Assembly: GCA_023447335.1 (NCBI GenBank)
Contig: JAEXOD010000029.1
Span: forward strand, 1 to 43,171
DNA length: 43,171 nucleotides
Direction of reading: 5' to 3'
DNA from: Bacteroidota bacterium
GTDB lineage: Bacteria; Bacteroidota; Ignavibacteria; Ignavibacteriales; Melioribacteraceae
Shown here: positions 34,798-43,171 of the stretch, one piece after another
Layout of the letters: every line of letters starts with the position of its first letter
Numbering within the stretch: position 1 is the stretch's first letter
Position numbers and translations under genes: made by a program
The notes under the pieces: generated by a model
Told to the model about the DNA's origin: nothing
Database searches by the model: none
Seen by the model: the letters and a program-made list of their open reading frames with translations, nothing else

Positions 34798-35193
34798 ATG
34801 AATAATAACGAATTAGCAAAAAAAGCTATTGAGGCTAAAAAGAAATCATTTGCAAATTATTCCAATTTTCATGTCGGAGCAGCGTTGTTAACAGATAATT
34901 ACGAGCTATTTCTTGGTGCGAATATTGAGAATTCTTCATATAGTTTAACCATATGTGCTGAAAGAACAGCAGTTTTTCAAGCTATATTGAATGGTCACAG
35001 AAAATTTAAATCGATTGCCATAGCTAGTGATTTTGAGGATTACTGTCCTCCATGCGGTGCATGCAGACAAGTTTTAATGGATTTATGTGGAAAAGATTTG
35101 GATGTGATAATGGTTAATAAAAAAGAAGAAATAATTGTTTATAAATTAGCTGATTTATTACCATTAAGCTTTAACGAGGATTACTTAAAATAA
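34798..35193 (+). CDS. cdd: Cytidine deaminase
   Basis: A 131-residue homotetrameric zinc deaminase converting cytidine and deoxycytidine to uridine forms. Residues Cys53-Ala-Glu55 (CAERTAVF) and CPPCGACRQ (Cys86, Cys89) form the zinc site, and NIENSSYSLTICAE is typical. An ATG at 34789 is also in frame, but the ATG at 34798 has AAGAGA at better spacing. It begins 2 bases after the glycosyltransferase stop and is followed by tdk after 1 base. Confidence 0.95.
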   Translation: MNNNELAKKAIEAKKKSFANYSNFHVGAALLTDNYELFLGANIENSSYSLTICAERTAVFQAILNGHRKFKSIAIASDFEDYCPPCGACRQVLMDLCGKDLDVIMVNKKEEIIVYKLADLLPLSFNEDYLK

Positions 35194-35194
35194 T

Positions 35195-35767
35195 ATGATT
35201 ATACATTCACCACACATTGCACCGAAAGATATTGGATGGATTGAAGTAGTTGCGGGCTGCATGTTTAGCGGTAAGACAGAAGAATTGATTAGAAGATTAA
35301 AAAGAGCACAAATTGCAAAGTTTAATGTCAAAATATTTAAACCTCATATTGATACTAGATATTCGGTCGATGAAATAGTTTCACATTCCTCTTTATCTTT
35401 ACCGTCAATTCTTGTAAAAGATGCTAAAGAAATTTTAGATAATTGCGAAGATGCACAAGTAATCGGAATCGATGAAGCTCAATTCTTTTCAAATGATCTT
35501 ATTCAGGTTTGTGAAACTTTGGCAAACAGCGGAAAAAGAGTTATTGTTGCCGGATTAGATCAAGATTATAAAGGAATACCTTTTGAACCAATTCCTCAAC
35601 TTTTAGCTATTGCGGAATACATAACAAAAACTTTAGCTATTTGTGTTATTTGTGGAAATCCTGCTGATAGAACTCAGAGAATTGTTAACTCAAACGAAAG
35701 AGTTCTTGTAGGAGCAGCTGACCAATATGAGGCAAGATGTAGAAAATGTCATTATATACCGGAATAG
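35195..35767 (+). CDS. tdk: Thymidine kinase (type II)
   Basis: A 190-residue kinase that phosphorylates thymidine and deoxyuridine. It has the P-loop GCMFSGKTEEL (21-31), IGIDEAQFF with the catalytic Glu, and a zinc-binding lasso domain (CVICG and CRKCHY). Length and motifs match the TK1-like bacterial group. It is in the salvage operon between cdd and the nucleoside transporter gene. Confidence 0.97.
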   Translation: MIIHSPHIAPKDIGWIEVVAGCMFSGKTEELIRRLKRAQIAKFNVKIFKPHIDTRYSVDEIVSHSSLSLPSILVKDAKEILDNCEDAQVIGIDEAQFFSNDLIQVCETLANSGKRVIVAGLDQDYKGIPFEPIPQLLAIAEYITKTLAICVICGNPADRTQRIVNSNERVLVGAADQYEARCRKCHYIPE

Positions 35768-35779
35768 GAATATCAACTT

Positions 35780-37132
35780 ATGGATTTTATTTCTTTAATT
35801 AGAGGAATTATTGGATTAATTGTATTGTTGGGAATTGCGTTTATATTCTCAAATAACAAAAAACAAATTAATTGGCGATTAGTAGGTAGCGGAATAATCC
35901 TACAAATATTATTTGCCATATTAATAGTTAAAGGTGATGCTTTAGGTCGCTTTTTTACACCATTAGCTTATCCATTATACTTCTTTAAGTGGTTAAGCGG
36001 TTTGTTTGTATTGTTATTAAATTTTACTTCAGAGGGAGCAATATTTGTTTTTGGTAACTTAGCTAAAGCACCCGGCACCAAAGATTCATTAGGAATGTTT
36101 TTTGCCTTTTCAGTACTGCCGACAATTATATTTTTTGCAAGTTTGACTTCAATTCTCTATTATTTAGGAATAATGCAAAAAGTAATAAAAGCTATGGCTT
36201 GGGTTATGCAAAAAGTGATGGGGACAAGCGGTGCAGAATCATTATCTTGTACGGCTAATATATTTGTAGGACAAACTGAAGCTCCTTTATTAATAAAACC
36301 ATTCATTAAAACAATGACAAATTCCGAATTGCTTACTATAATGATTGGTGGTATGGCAACAATTGCCGGAGGAGTAATGGCTGCATATATCCAGATTTTA
36401 GGACATTCTTATGCAGAGTTACATAATGTACCGTTACAACAAGCACAATTGATGTTTGCAACTCACCTTCTTGGTGCAAGTTTTATGGCTGCTCCTGCTG
36501 CTATGTTAATTTCAAAAGTTTTATTTCCGGAAACGGAAAACCCGGTTACCAAAGGAACTGTTAAATTAGAAGTTGAAAAAAATTCCTCAAATATTATTGA
36601 AGCTGCTGCTGCAGGTGCCGGAGACGGTGTTCACCTTGCAATTAATGTGGCAGGAATGCTGATTGCATTTATTGCTCTAATCGCTCTAATTAATTATATG
36701 CTTCAAGGAATTGGTTACTTTTTTGGTTTTAACCATATTCTAATTCAAAACTTTGGTCAACCTTTAAATTTACAACTAATATTAGGGTTTGTTTTTCAAG
36801 CTATTGCATTAGCAATCGGAGTTCCGACAGATTCCATTTTACAATTCGGAAGTCTATTCGGTACCAAAATTGTACTAAATGAATTTGTTGCCTATGTTGA
36901 TTTGGGTTCCATGATTACCAATAAAACAATTATAAATGAAAAAGCAATCTATATGGTTACTTATGCATTATGCGGTTTTGCTAATTTTAGCTCAATTGCT
37001 ATTCAAATCGGCGGACTTGCTCCAATGGCACCTGAAAGAAGAAGTGATATTGCAAAATTGGGTCTAAAGGCAGTTTTAGGGGGTTCTTTAGCAACATTAA
37101 TGACAGCAACTTTAGCAGGAATTTTATTTTAA
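35780..37132 (+). CDS. nupC: Concentrative nucleoside transporter (NupC/CNT)
   Basis: A 450-residue inner-membrane nucleoside:cation symporter with many hydrophobic helices. The CNT hallmarks are present: GTSGAESLSCTANIFVGQTEAPLLI, the second repeat element AIGVPTDSILQFGSLFG, and ALCGFANFSSIAIQIGG. It brings nucleosides in for the deaminase, kinase and phosphorylase encoded around it. The stop directly abuts the ATG of the phosphorylase gene. Confidence 0.95.
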   Translation: MDFISLIRGIIGLIVLLGIAFIFSNNKKQINWRLVGSGIILQILFAILIVKGDALGRFFTPLAYPLYFFKWLSGLFVLLLNFTSEGAIFVFGNLAKAPGTKDSLGMFFAFSVLPTIIFFASLTSILYYLGIMQKVIKAMAWVMQKVMGTSGAESLSCTANIFVGQTEAPLLIKPFIKTMTNSELLTIMIGGMATIAGGVMAAYIQILGHSYAELHNVPLQQAQLMFATHLLGASFMAAPAAMLISKVLFPETENPVTKGTVKLEVEKNSSNIIEAAAAGAGDGVHLAINVAGMLIAFIALIALINYMLQGIGYFFGFNHILIQNFGQPLNLQLILGFVFQAIALAIGVPTDSILQFGSLFGTKIVLNEFVAYVDLGSMITNKTIINEKAIYMVTYALCGFANFSSIAIQIGGLAPMAPERRSDIAKLGLKAVLGGSLATLMTATLAGILF

Positions 37133-37954
37133 ATGAATACTTACACAGAAAAATACTCGAAATTATTAAATCAAATTAAAGATTTAGCACCCTTTACACC
37201 TGAAATGGCTTTAATTTTAGGCAGTGGATTAGGTGATTTTGCGGATTCTTTAAATCCGATTTTATCAGTTCCGACTGAAAAATTAATTGACTATCCTATT
37301 AGTACGGTTCAGGGACATAAAGGATATATTCATTTTGTTGAGTTTATGAATAAAAAAACACTTATTTTTCAAGGAAGAATTCACTTCTATGAAGGATATA
37401 CTATTGAACAATGTCTTTTACCTGTTTTGATTTGCTCACAACTAAAAGCCAAATATCTGTTATTAACAAACGCAGCCGGAGGTGTTAATCCAAATTTTAT
37501 TCCGGGTGATTTAATGCTGATAAATGAATTTTATACACTAAATCTTAATCAAGAATTATCCAAATTTTTTAACGTGTTAAATGCGGAACAAAGAAACAAT
37601 CTTATTAATTTTCCTTCAAAATATGTAAATTCAACTATTATTAATGCTGCTGTTAAATCAGAATTACATATAAAAGAAGGTTCATATTGGTTTGGAAAAG
37701 GTCCAACTTATGAAACACCGGCAGAAATTAAGATGGTTGCTCGTTTTAATGTTGATGCTGTAGGAATGTCGACAGCACATGAAGCTATTTTTGCTGCTAT
37801 TAAAGGAATGGAAGTAGGGGCAATATCATTAATAACAAATCATGCAGCAGGAATTAAACCGGAAAAACTTTCACATCAAGAAGTAATTGATACTGCAGAA
37901 TCGGTAAAACCAAAATTTGAAAAGCTAATTAAAAAAATTATTGAATTGCTTTAA
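37133..37954 (+). CDS. punA: Purine nucleoside phosphorylase (trimeric type)
   Basis: A 273-residue phosphorylase splitting inosine and guanosine into base and ribose 1-phosphate. Seen are ILGSGLGDF (phosphate site), FQGRIHFYEGY, NAAGGVNP, GPTYETPAEI (active-site Glu) and VGMSTAHEAI. ITNHAAG keeps the Asn typical of 6-oxopurine specificity. Its product, hypoxanthine or guanine, is a direct feed for the purine operon next door. The last 17 bases overlap the convergent rsmE gene, with no terminator between. Confidence 0.96.
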   Translation: MNTYTEKYSKLLNQIKDLAPFTPEMALILGSGLGDFADSLNPILSVPTEKLIDYPISTVQGHKGYIHFVEFMNKKTLIFQGRIHFYEGYTIEQCLLPVLICSQLKAKYLLLTNAAGGVNPNFIPGDLMLINEFYTLNLNQELSKFFNVLNAEQRNNLINFPSKYVNSTIINAAVKSELHIKEGSYWFGKGPTYETPAEIKMVARFNVDAVGMSTAHEAIFAAIKGMEVGAISLITNHAAGIKPEKLSHQEVIDTAESVKPKFEKLIKKIIELL

Positions 37955-38660
37955 TATAATTTAATAAACAAGCACAAGTTACACATGCGGTTTCACTCCG
38001 TAGCCGATTAGGGGCAAGGTTTATACTTGTCCCATTTTTTAGAAGATCCAATTCTCGGTTACTAAAACCTCCTTCGGGACCTATTATTAAACTATAATTA
38101 TTCTGATTAGAAGTACTATTGAAAAATTCAACAAAGCTAATATTACTATTCTGATCTAGTAAAATAATTTCACTACTAAAATTTGTTTTTCTTAAATCAT
38201 CATTGAATTTAATAATTGGTAAAAAAGCTCGCAATGACTGTTTCATTGCAGAAAGCACTATTTTGTTTAATCTATCAATTTTACAACCTTTTGCAACACT
38301 TCTATCTGAGTTATAAATAGTAAAATTTGTTATTCCAAGTTCTGTGCATTTTTCTAAAGCAAATTCTAATCTATCATTGTTTCTAAGATTTGGAATATAT
38401 AGTTCGATATTTGCATAGTTGTTTTTATAGTTATAAATTTTTATTATTTTTAATTTAGCAGTTTTTTCCGTTATCTCATCAACTATTGTTTGTAATATTA
38501 CCCCATTTCCGTCAGTAACATATAAATCATCCCCAATTTTATTTCTCATAACCTTAGTTGCATGAGTAAATTCCTCTCCGTCCAAAATAATGGTTGTATT
38601 ATTACCAATATATTTGGCAGAATAATACAATTCTATATTAGAAAGAAAAACCTGTTCCAA
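37938..38660 (-). CDS. rsmE: 16S rRNA m3U1498 methyltransferase
   Basis: A 240-residue SPOUT methyltransferase acting on U1498 of 16S rRNA with S-adenosylmethionine. The PUA-like N-terminus (about 20-85) contains EFTHATKVMRNKIGD. The knot domain has IIGPEGGFSNREL and NRLRSETACV, the SAM-binding signatures. The start overlaps the upstream barrel gene by 23 bases. Its N-terminus (MEQVFLSNIE) is about 10 residues longer than usual, so a later non-ATG start is possible. Confidence 0.94.
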   Translation of the reverse strand: MEQVFLSNIELYYSAKYIGNNTTIILDGEEFTHATKVMRNKIGDDLYVTDGNGVILQTIVDEITEKTAKLKIIKIYNYKNNYANIELYIPNLRNNDRLEFALEKCTELGITNFTIYNSDRSVAKGCKIDRLNKIVLSAMKQSLRAFLPIIKFNDDLRKTNFSSEIILLDQNSNISFVEFFNSTSNQNNYSLIIGPEGGFSNRELDLLKNGTSINLAPNRLRSETACVTCACLLNYIKAIQ

Positions 38661-39963
38661 TTATAACTTCGCTCCTTTTGTATTCGTTAAAGGCATATTC
38701 AAATCTAATAGCATTAAAAGGTAAAATTAATACAGTAAAGCCAAATCCATATCCGCTATCAAAATTATTTATTGAAATTTTATCTTCGTTATCAAAAACG
38801 GTTCCTGTATCTAAAAATCCACTAAAATATAATTCAACTCTTGCTGACGTTAATTTTTTAGGTAATAACGGTAAGTCCAAACTAATATTCCAGTTCTTAA
38901 TAACTGGATGTACTAATTCAATTGAATTTAACCAGTAATTATTTCCTTCCCTTTTATTATTTTTATGACCTCTTACATAAGTATCAAATCCAAAATAAGA
39001 TAAATCGTAATAAGGGATTGTAGCTCCGAAAGTATGCCTAAAATTACTTCTCCATTTTAAAATTAATCCTGAAACTACTTTCTGATATTGTCTTAAATCA
39101 ATATTAGCTATATTATATTTTAAGTTATCTAACCCAAAACCGGAATGAGTAATAACAGAGGAAGAATAAATACCTGATTGAGGGTATTGAACTAAATCTC
39201 TAGAATCAAAAACATACCCTAATCCTGCTGAAAATACTCTATTCGCATTATCATTACCGGGTAAAATTTTATTATTTCCTTGTTCAGCTAAATCGATATA
39301 TGAAAATCCCATATTAAAAAATATTGAATTGAAGTTATTCAGTCTCTTTCCAATCGCAAAATCAATTTTTTTATAACTGTATGAAAATTCTTTGCCAAAT
39401 AATTCTTCGGCTTTTTCGCTTTTATTTAAAGTTTTTAGCAATGTAAACGATGTCAAAAAACTAATATCTAAAGACTCTATAATTATCGGATTATAATACT
39501 CTATATAATAAGTTGGATCATACCCCAATTCAATTTTTGTTTTAATTTCTTCGTTTCTACCTCGGAAATTTTTATACTGAATATATAGCCCATAGGAAGA
39601 TTTTTTAATATCCTTATCACGCAATCTAACAAAAGGAATAGGATAAATATACCAACTCTCATCAACTCTTATTACTAAAATATTTTTAATTGGTTCGTCT
39701 GTTATTTTGAAAAACAATCTTACTCTATTAAATAAACCTAAACTAAAGACTCTTTCACTATTAAAATCAATTGTTTGTCCTGTTACTACATCGCCCTTTT
39801 TGATAGTCAATTCACGCAGAATTATGTAATCTTTTGTAATATTATTACCTCGAATTTCAATTGAATCAATATTAAGCTTATCAAATTTACCTAGGACTAA
39901 AGAATCAACTTGGGCATATAATGTAATATATGCAAATAAAAGAAAAATTATAAATCTAATCAT
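38638..39963 (-). CDS. Single-POTRA Omp85-family outer-membrane protein
   Basis: A 441-residue protein with signal peptide (MIRFIIFLLFAYITLYA), one POTRA-like domain (about 28-105, containing IEIRGNNITKDYIILRELTI) and a 16-strand-type barrel ending in GTGFSF, the aromatic end needed by BAM substrates. BamA has five POTRA domains, so this is a shorter Omp85 relative, possibly for insertion or secretion of specific proteins. I prefer ATG 39963 to the TTG at 39972. It is the third gene of the gcvP-led run. Confidence 0.87.
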   Translation of the reverse strand: MIRFIIFLLFAYITLYAQVDSLVLGKFDKLNIDSIEIRGNNITKDYIILRELTIKKGDVVTGQTIDFNSERVFSLGLFNRVRLFFKITDEPIKNILVIRVDESWYIYPIPFVRLRDKDIKKSSYGLYIQYKNFRGRNEEIKTKIELGYDPTYYIEYYNPIIIESLDISFLTSFTLLKTLNKSEKAEELFGKEFSYSYKKIDFAIGKRLNNFNSIFFNMGFSYIDLAEQGNNKILPGNDNANRVFSAGLGYVFDSRDLVQYPQSGIYSSSVITHSGFGLDNLKYNIANIDLRQYQKVVSGLILKWRSNFRHTFGATIPYYDLSYFGFDTYVRGHKNNKREGNNYWLNSIELVHPVIKNWNISLDLPLLPKKLTSARVELYFSGFLDTGTVFDNEDKISINNFDSGYGFGFTVLILPFNAIRFEYAFNEYKRSEVIIGTGFSF

Positions 39964-39981
39964 TAAAACCAATTTTATTTT

Positions 39982-40398
39982 TTAAATTCTGCATAAACTG
40001 CAATAAACAGCAATGCACATGTCTTGATAAACGATAATTCCCTTGCTTTTAACTATTTGCACTGCCGAATCATTCCTGATTCCTTGTTGCAGCCATAATA
40101 TTTTAGGATTGCTGTATATTACATCGTCTATTATTGCTGGTATATCCTCACTTCTTCTGAAGACATTAATTATATCAATTTCTTCTTTAAAATCCCTCAA
40201 ACTTTTATATATTTTTATTCCGTCAATTTCATCATCATAAATTGTAGGATTAATTCCGATAACCTGAAATCCCTTATTTTTCAAAAAAGAAGCAATTTCC
40301 CTACTCGTTTTATAAGGGTTTTTTGAAAAACCGAGAACCGCAATTGTTTTTGCGGTTCTAAGATTGTTCTCAATATTTTCTAATTCATAATGATTCAT
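39982..40398 (-). CDS. CoA-binding domain protein (YccU type)
   Basis: A 138-residue protein made of one Rossmann-like CoA-binding domain: TIAVLGFSKNPYKTSREIA at the N-terminus, VIGINPT, INVFRRSEDI and LWLQQGIRND. Such proteins bind CoA but have no established role. It follows gcvP by overlap (TAATG) and lies ahead of the Omp85-type gene. Confidence 0.9.
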   Translation of the reverse strand: MNHYELENIENNLRTAKTIAVLGFSKNPYKTSREIASFLKNKGFQVIGINPTIYDDEIDGIKIYKSLRDFKEEIDIINVFRRSEDIPAIIDDVIYSNPKILWLQQGIRNDSAVQIVKSKGIIVYQDMCIAVYCSLCRI

Positions 40399-43171
40399 TA
40401 TTTATAACTTTCAGTAGGAAGGCAATTGCAAACCAAGTTTCTATCACCATATGCATTATTAATTCTAGCTACGGTTGGCCAAAATTTGTTTTCTTTAGTA
40501 AACAATAAGGGGAAACCGGCTTTTTCACGTGAATAAGGATGTTTCCAATCATCAGAACACACTTCTAAAAGCGTATGAGGAGATGATTTAACAACATTAT
40601 CTTCTTTTGTATACAGTCCTAGTTCAACTTCTTCAATTTCTTTTTTAATTTGAATCATTGCATCGCAAAATCTATCAAGTTCAGCTTTTGATTCACTTTC
40701 AGTCGGTTCAACCATCAAAGTACCGTGAACGGGGAATGATACTGTTGGAGCGTGAAATGAATAATCCATTAATCGTTTTGCAATATCTTCTACTTCAATT
40801 CCTGCAGTCTGCTTAAAGCTATGCATATCAAAAATAAGTTCATGAGCTACAAAACCATTTTTACCCGAGTATAGAACATCATAATAGTTTTTCAATCTTG
40901 CTTTAATATAATTTGCATTTAGAATAGCAAATTTTGTTGCATTTCTTAACCCTTTATCTCCCATCATTTTAACATATGCATGTGATATCGGTAATATAGA
41001 AGCACTGCCATAAGGAGCAGCAGAAACAGCCGTAATTCCTTTTTTATTTTCAAATATATGCTTTGGTAAAAACGGAACTAGATGTTTTGCAACTGCAATA
41101 GGACCCATTCCCGGACCACCTCCGCCATGAGGAATACTAAATGTTTTATGTAAGTTTAAATGACATACATCAGCGCCAATAATACCGGGGCTTGTTATTC
41201 CGACTTGAGCATTCATATTTGCACCGTCCATGTAAACTTGCCCTCCAAATTGATGAATTATGTCACAAATCTCAACAATTTCTTCTTCAAAAACACCATG
41301 TGTTGAAGGATAAGTTACCATTAAAGCTGCAAGATTATCTTTATTTTGTTCAGCTTTTAATTTTAAATCGTTAAGATCAATATTCCCATTTTCATCACAT
41401 GCAACAACAATCACTTTACCGCCTGCCATAACTGCGCTTGCAGGATTTGTTCCGTGTGCACTTGAAGGAATCAGAATTACATTTCTGTGTCCTTCTCCTC
41501 TACTGCAATGGAAAGCACGAATTACCATTAATCCGGCATATTCACCTTGTGCACCCGAATTTGGTTGCATGGAGATTCCTGCAAAACCGGTAAGACGACA
41601 AAGGGTTTCATTTAACTCGTCAATCATTTTTTTATACCCAAGAGCCTGTTCTTCAGGTACAAATGGATGAATATTTGCAAACTCAGGAAATTCAATAGGA
41701 AACATTTCTGTTGCTGCGTTTAATTTCATTGTACAAGATCCTAGCGGAATCATTGAGGATGTCAATGAAAGATCTCTTTTTTCAAGGTTCTTAATATATC
41801 TCATCAATTCGGTTTCAGAATGATAACTTCTGAAAAGTTGATGTGTTAAATATTCTGATTTTCTAATCAAATTTTCAGGTATTGTACAAATATTCAAGTC
41901 ATAATTGCCATTTTCAAATGGTTTTTCTAGGACTAAAGCAAAAACAGAAATGATATCATCCAAATCTTTTTGTAATGTTGTTTCATCGACTGAAATTAAT
42001 ACAAATTTTTCTTCATACCAAAAGTTTATTTCTTTTTTTAAAGCTTCAATTTTAATCATTTCAATAATACTTTTATCATCAATCTCAAATCTTAAAGTAT
42101 CGAAATAATATTTATTTGTTTGATTAAATCCCAATTTTGAAAGAGCCTGGGTTAAATATTTTGCTGAATTATTTATTCTGGTAGCAATAGCTTTTAAACC
42201 GGCAGCTCCATGATATACTGCGTACATGCCTGCCATTATTGCTAATAATGCCTGAGCAGTACAGATGTTGCTTGTAGCTTTTTCTCGTTTAATGTGTTGT
42301 TCACGTGTTTGTAAAGCCATTCGTAAGGCACGATTTCCTTTCGAATCAATAGAAACACCTATTATCCTTCCGGGTATTGCACGTTTAAATTCTTCTTTAA
42401 CCGCAAAATACGCTGCATGAGGTCCACCAAAACCGATTGGAATTCCAAATCTCTGAGTATTACCTAATACAACATCTGCTCCAAACTCTCCCGGAGGGGT
42501 TAACAAACATAAGCTTAAAATATCAGCGGTAACTGCACAGAAGATGTTCTTTTCGGAAGCTATTTTAAATAGATCAGAAAAATCATTTATTAAACCATGA
42601 TAGTTTGGATATTGCACAAGCATTCCATAAACATCATCAGATAGTTCAAAGTCTTCAATTTTTTCAACTTTTAGTTTAATTCCCAATGGTAATGCTCTTG
42701 TTACTAAAACATCTATTGTTTGAGGAAACAGATCATTGGCTACCAAAAAAGTATTCGCATTTTTTTTATTTGCTTTACGGGCATTATAAAGCATAATCAT
42801 AGCTTCGGCTGCAGCAGTTGCTTCGTCTAATAAAGAGGCATTTGCAATTGGTAATCCTGTTAAGTCACTAATAACAGTTTGAAAATTCAGCAATGCTTCT
42901 AACCTTCCTTGAGAAATTTCAGCTTGATAAGGCGTATACTGTGTATACCAACCCGGATTTTGTAAAATATTTCGTTTTATAACAGAAGGAGTTATTGTTC
43001 CGTAGTATCCCATACCAATATATGTACGATACAACTTATTTAATGCGGCAGTTTTTGATATTTCCGTTAAATATTCAAATTCACTTAATCCTTCACTATC
43101 TTCAGCAACATTATATTGCATAATTTTCTTTGGTATTGTTTTTTCAATCAATTCGTCTAAACTATTAACCC
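40398..43171 (-). CDS. gcvP: Glycine dehydrogenase (P protein) of the cleavage system, 5' end cut off
   Basis: A single-chain PLP-dependent glycine decarboxylase (both halves fused); 917 residues are visible from the TTG at 43151. The frame continues without a stop to the window edge (VNSLDELIEKTIP, matching the usual N-terminal region), so about 15-25 residues are missing and the true start lies outside. The PLP lysine is in NLHKTFSIPHGGGGPG, near residue 669 of the visible part. Other hallmarks are SFHAPTVSFPVHGTLMVEPTESE and SAHGTNPASA. It passes the aminomethyl group to the H protein. No gcvH or gcvT is in the window. Confidence 0.96.
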   Translation of the reverse strand, partial: VNSLDELIEKTIPKKIMQYNVAEDSEGLSEFEYLTEISKTAALNKLYRTYIGMGYYGTITPSVIKRNILQNPGWYTQYTPYQAEISQGRLEALLNFQTVISDLTGLPIANASLLDEATAAAEAMIMLYNARKANKKNANTFLVANDLFPQTIDVLVTRALPLGIKLKVEKIEDFELSDDVYGMLVQYPNYHGLINDFSDLFKIASEKNIFCAVTADILSLCLLTPPGEFGADVVLGNTQRFGIPIGFGGPHAAYFAVKEEFKRAIPGRIIGVSIDSKGNRALRMALQTREQHIKREKATSNICTAQALLAIMAGMYAVYHGAAGLKAIATRINNSAKYLTQALSKLGFNQTNKYYFDTLRFEIDDKSIIEMIKIEALKKEINFWYEEKFVLISVDETTLQKDLDDIISVFALVLEKPFENGNYDLNICTIPENLIRKSEYLTHQLFRSYHSETELMRYIKNLEKRDLSLTSSMIPLGSCTMKLNAATEMFPIEFPEFANIHPFVPEEQALGYKKMIDELNETLCRLTGFAGISMQPNSGAQGEYAGLMVIRAFHCSRGEGHRNVILIPSSAHGTNPASAVMAGGKVIVVACDENGNIDLNDLKLKAEQNKDNLAALMVTYPSTHGVFEEEIVEICDIIHQFGGQVYMDGANMNAQVGITSPGIIGADVCHLNLHKTFSIPHGGGGPGMGPIAVAKHLVPFLPKHIFENKKGITAVSAAPYGSASILPISHAYVKMMGDKGLRNATKFAILNANYIKARLKNYYDVLYSGKNGFVAHELIFDMHSFKQTAGIEVEDIAKRLMDYSFHAPTVSFPVHGTLMVEPTESESKAELDRFCDAMIQIKKEIEEVELGLYTKEDNVVKSSPHTLLEVCSDDWKHPYSREKAGFPLLFTKENKFWPTVARINNAYGDRNLVCNCLPTESYK

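Noticed and set aside
38638..39963. Main BamA of the cell
   Set aside because: Only one POTRA-like domain and 441 residues; BamA would have five POTRA domains and about 800 residues.

Overview
This is a low-GC, gene-dense window of about 43 kb from a Gram-negative bacterium. It contains 34 protein-coding genes, no rRNA or tRNA that I could find, no CRISPR array and no insertion sequence. Several traits point to the Bacteroidota/Chlorobiota (FCB) group, for example an Ignavibacteria- or Kapabacteria-like anaerobe: outer-membrane beta-barrels, lipoproteins with a lipobox, a TAnnTTTG-type promoter in front of the pcrA-like gene, lysine/asparagine/isoleucine-rich proteins, and a PPi-type phosphofructokinase signature. 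This placement is an inference; no ribosomal marker is present.

Layout. (1) 1-6100, minus strand: a secreted GH9 glycosidase lipoprotein, then a two-gene unit of a KaiC/RecA-like ATPase with a degenerate Walker A motif and a TPR + outer-membrane beta-barrel protein. The barrel gene has an in-frame TGA just before its expected C-terminal strand. (2) 6172-8497, minus: a Tat-exported dipeptide epimerase and an NlpC/P60 peptidase, a peptidoglycan-peptide processing pair. (3) 8701-10367, plus: a LeuT/NSS-type Na+ symporter and a 40-residue MetS-like small membrane subunit, closed by a bidirectional terminator. (4) 10401-14365, minus: PPi-type phosphofructokinase, PcrA/UvrD helicase and an LPP20-type lipoprotein.

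(5) 14480-33687, minus: a nearly gap-free run of 17 genes that looks like an operon for anaerobic purine (urate/xanthine) breakdown. It holds two complete three-subunit molybdenum hydroxylases, the XdhC and MocA cofactor factors, a PreA/DHOD-like iron-sulfur protein, YgeW-type carbamoyltransferase, YgeY-type M20 hydrolase, SsnA-type amidohydrolase, a hydantoinase/allantoinase-type amidohydrolase and two fold-type-II PLP enzymes. At its promoter-proximal end sit an undescribed polytopic membrane protein and a THEP1-like NTPase. The inferred flow is: hydroxylases interconvert purines; the PreA-like protein reduces the ring; SsnA and the hydantoinase open it; YgeW removes a carbamoyl group (as carbamoyl phosphate); YgeY trims the ureido acid; a PLP lyase releases ammonia and a keto acid. 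No YgeX of the usual type, no full-length YgfK, no PreT, no carbamate kinase and no purine permease are in the window, so this is a variant of the known gut-bacterial cluster.

(6) 33725-37954, plus: a GT2 glycosyltransferase followed by nucleoside salvage genes (cdd, tdk, a CNT nucleoside transporter, purine nucleoside phosphorylase). These can deliver purine bases to the pathway in (5). (7) 37938-43171, minus: rsmE, a single-POTRA Omp85-type barrel, a CoA-binding-domain protein and glycine dehydrogenase gcvP, whose 5' end lies outside the window.
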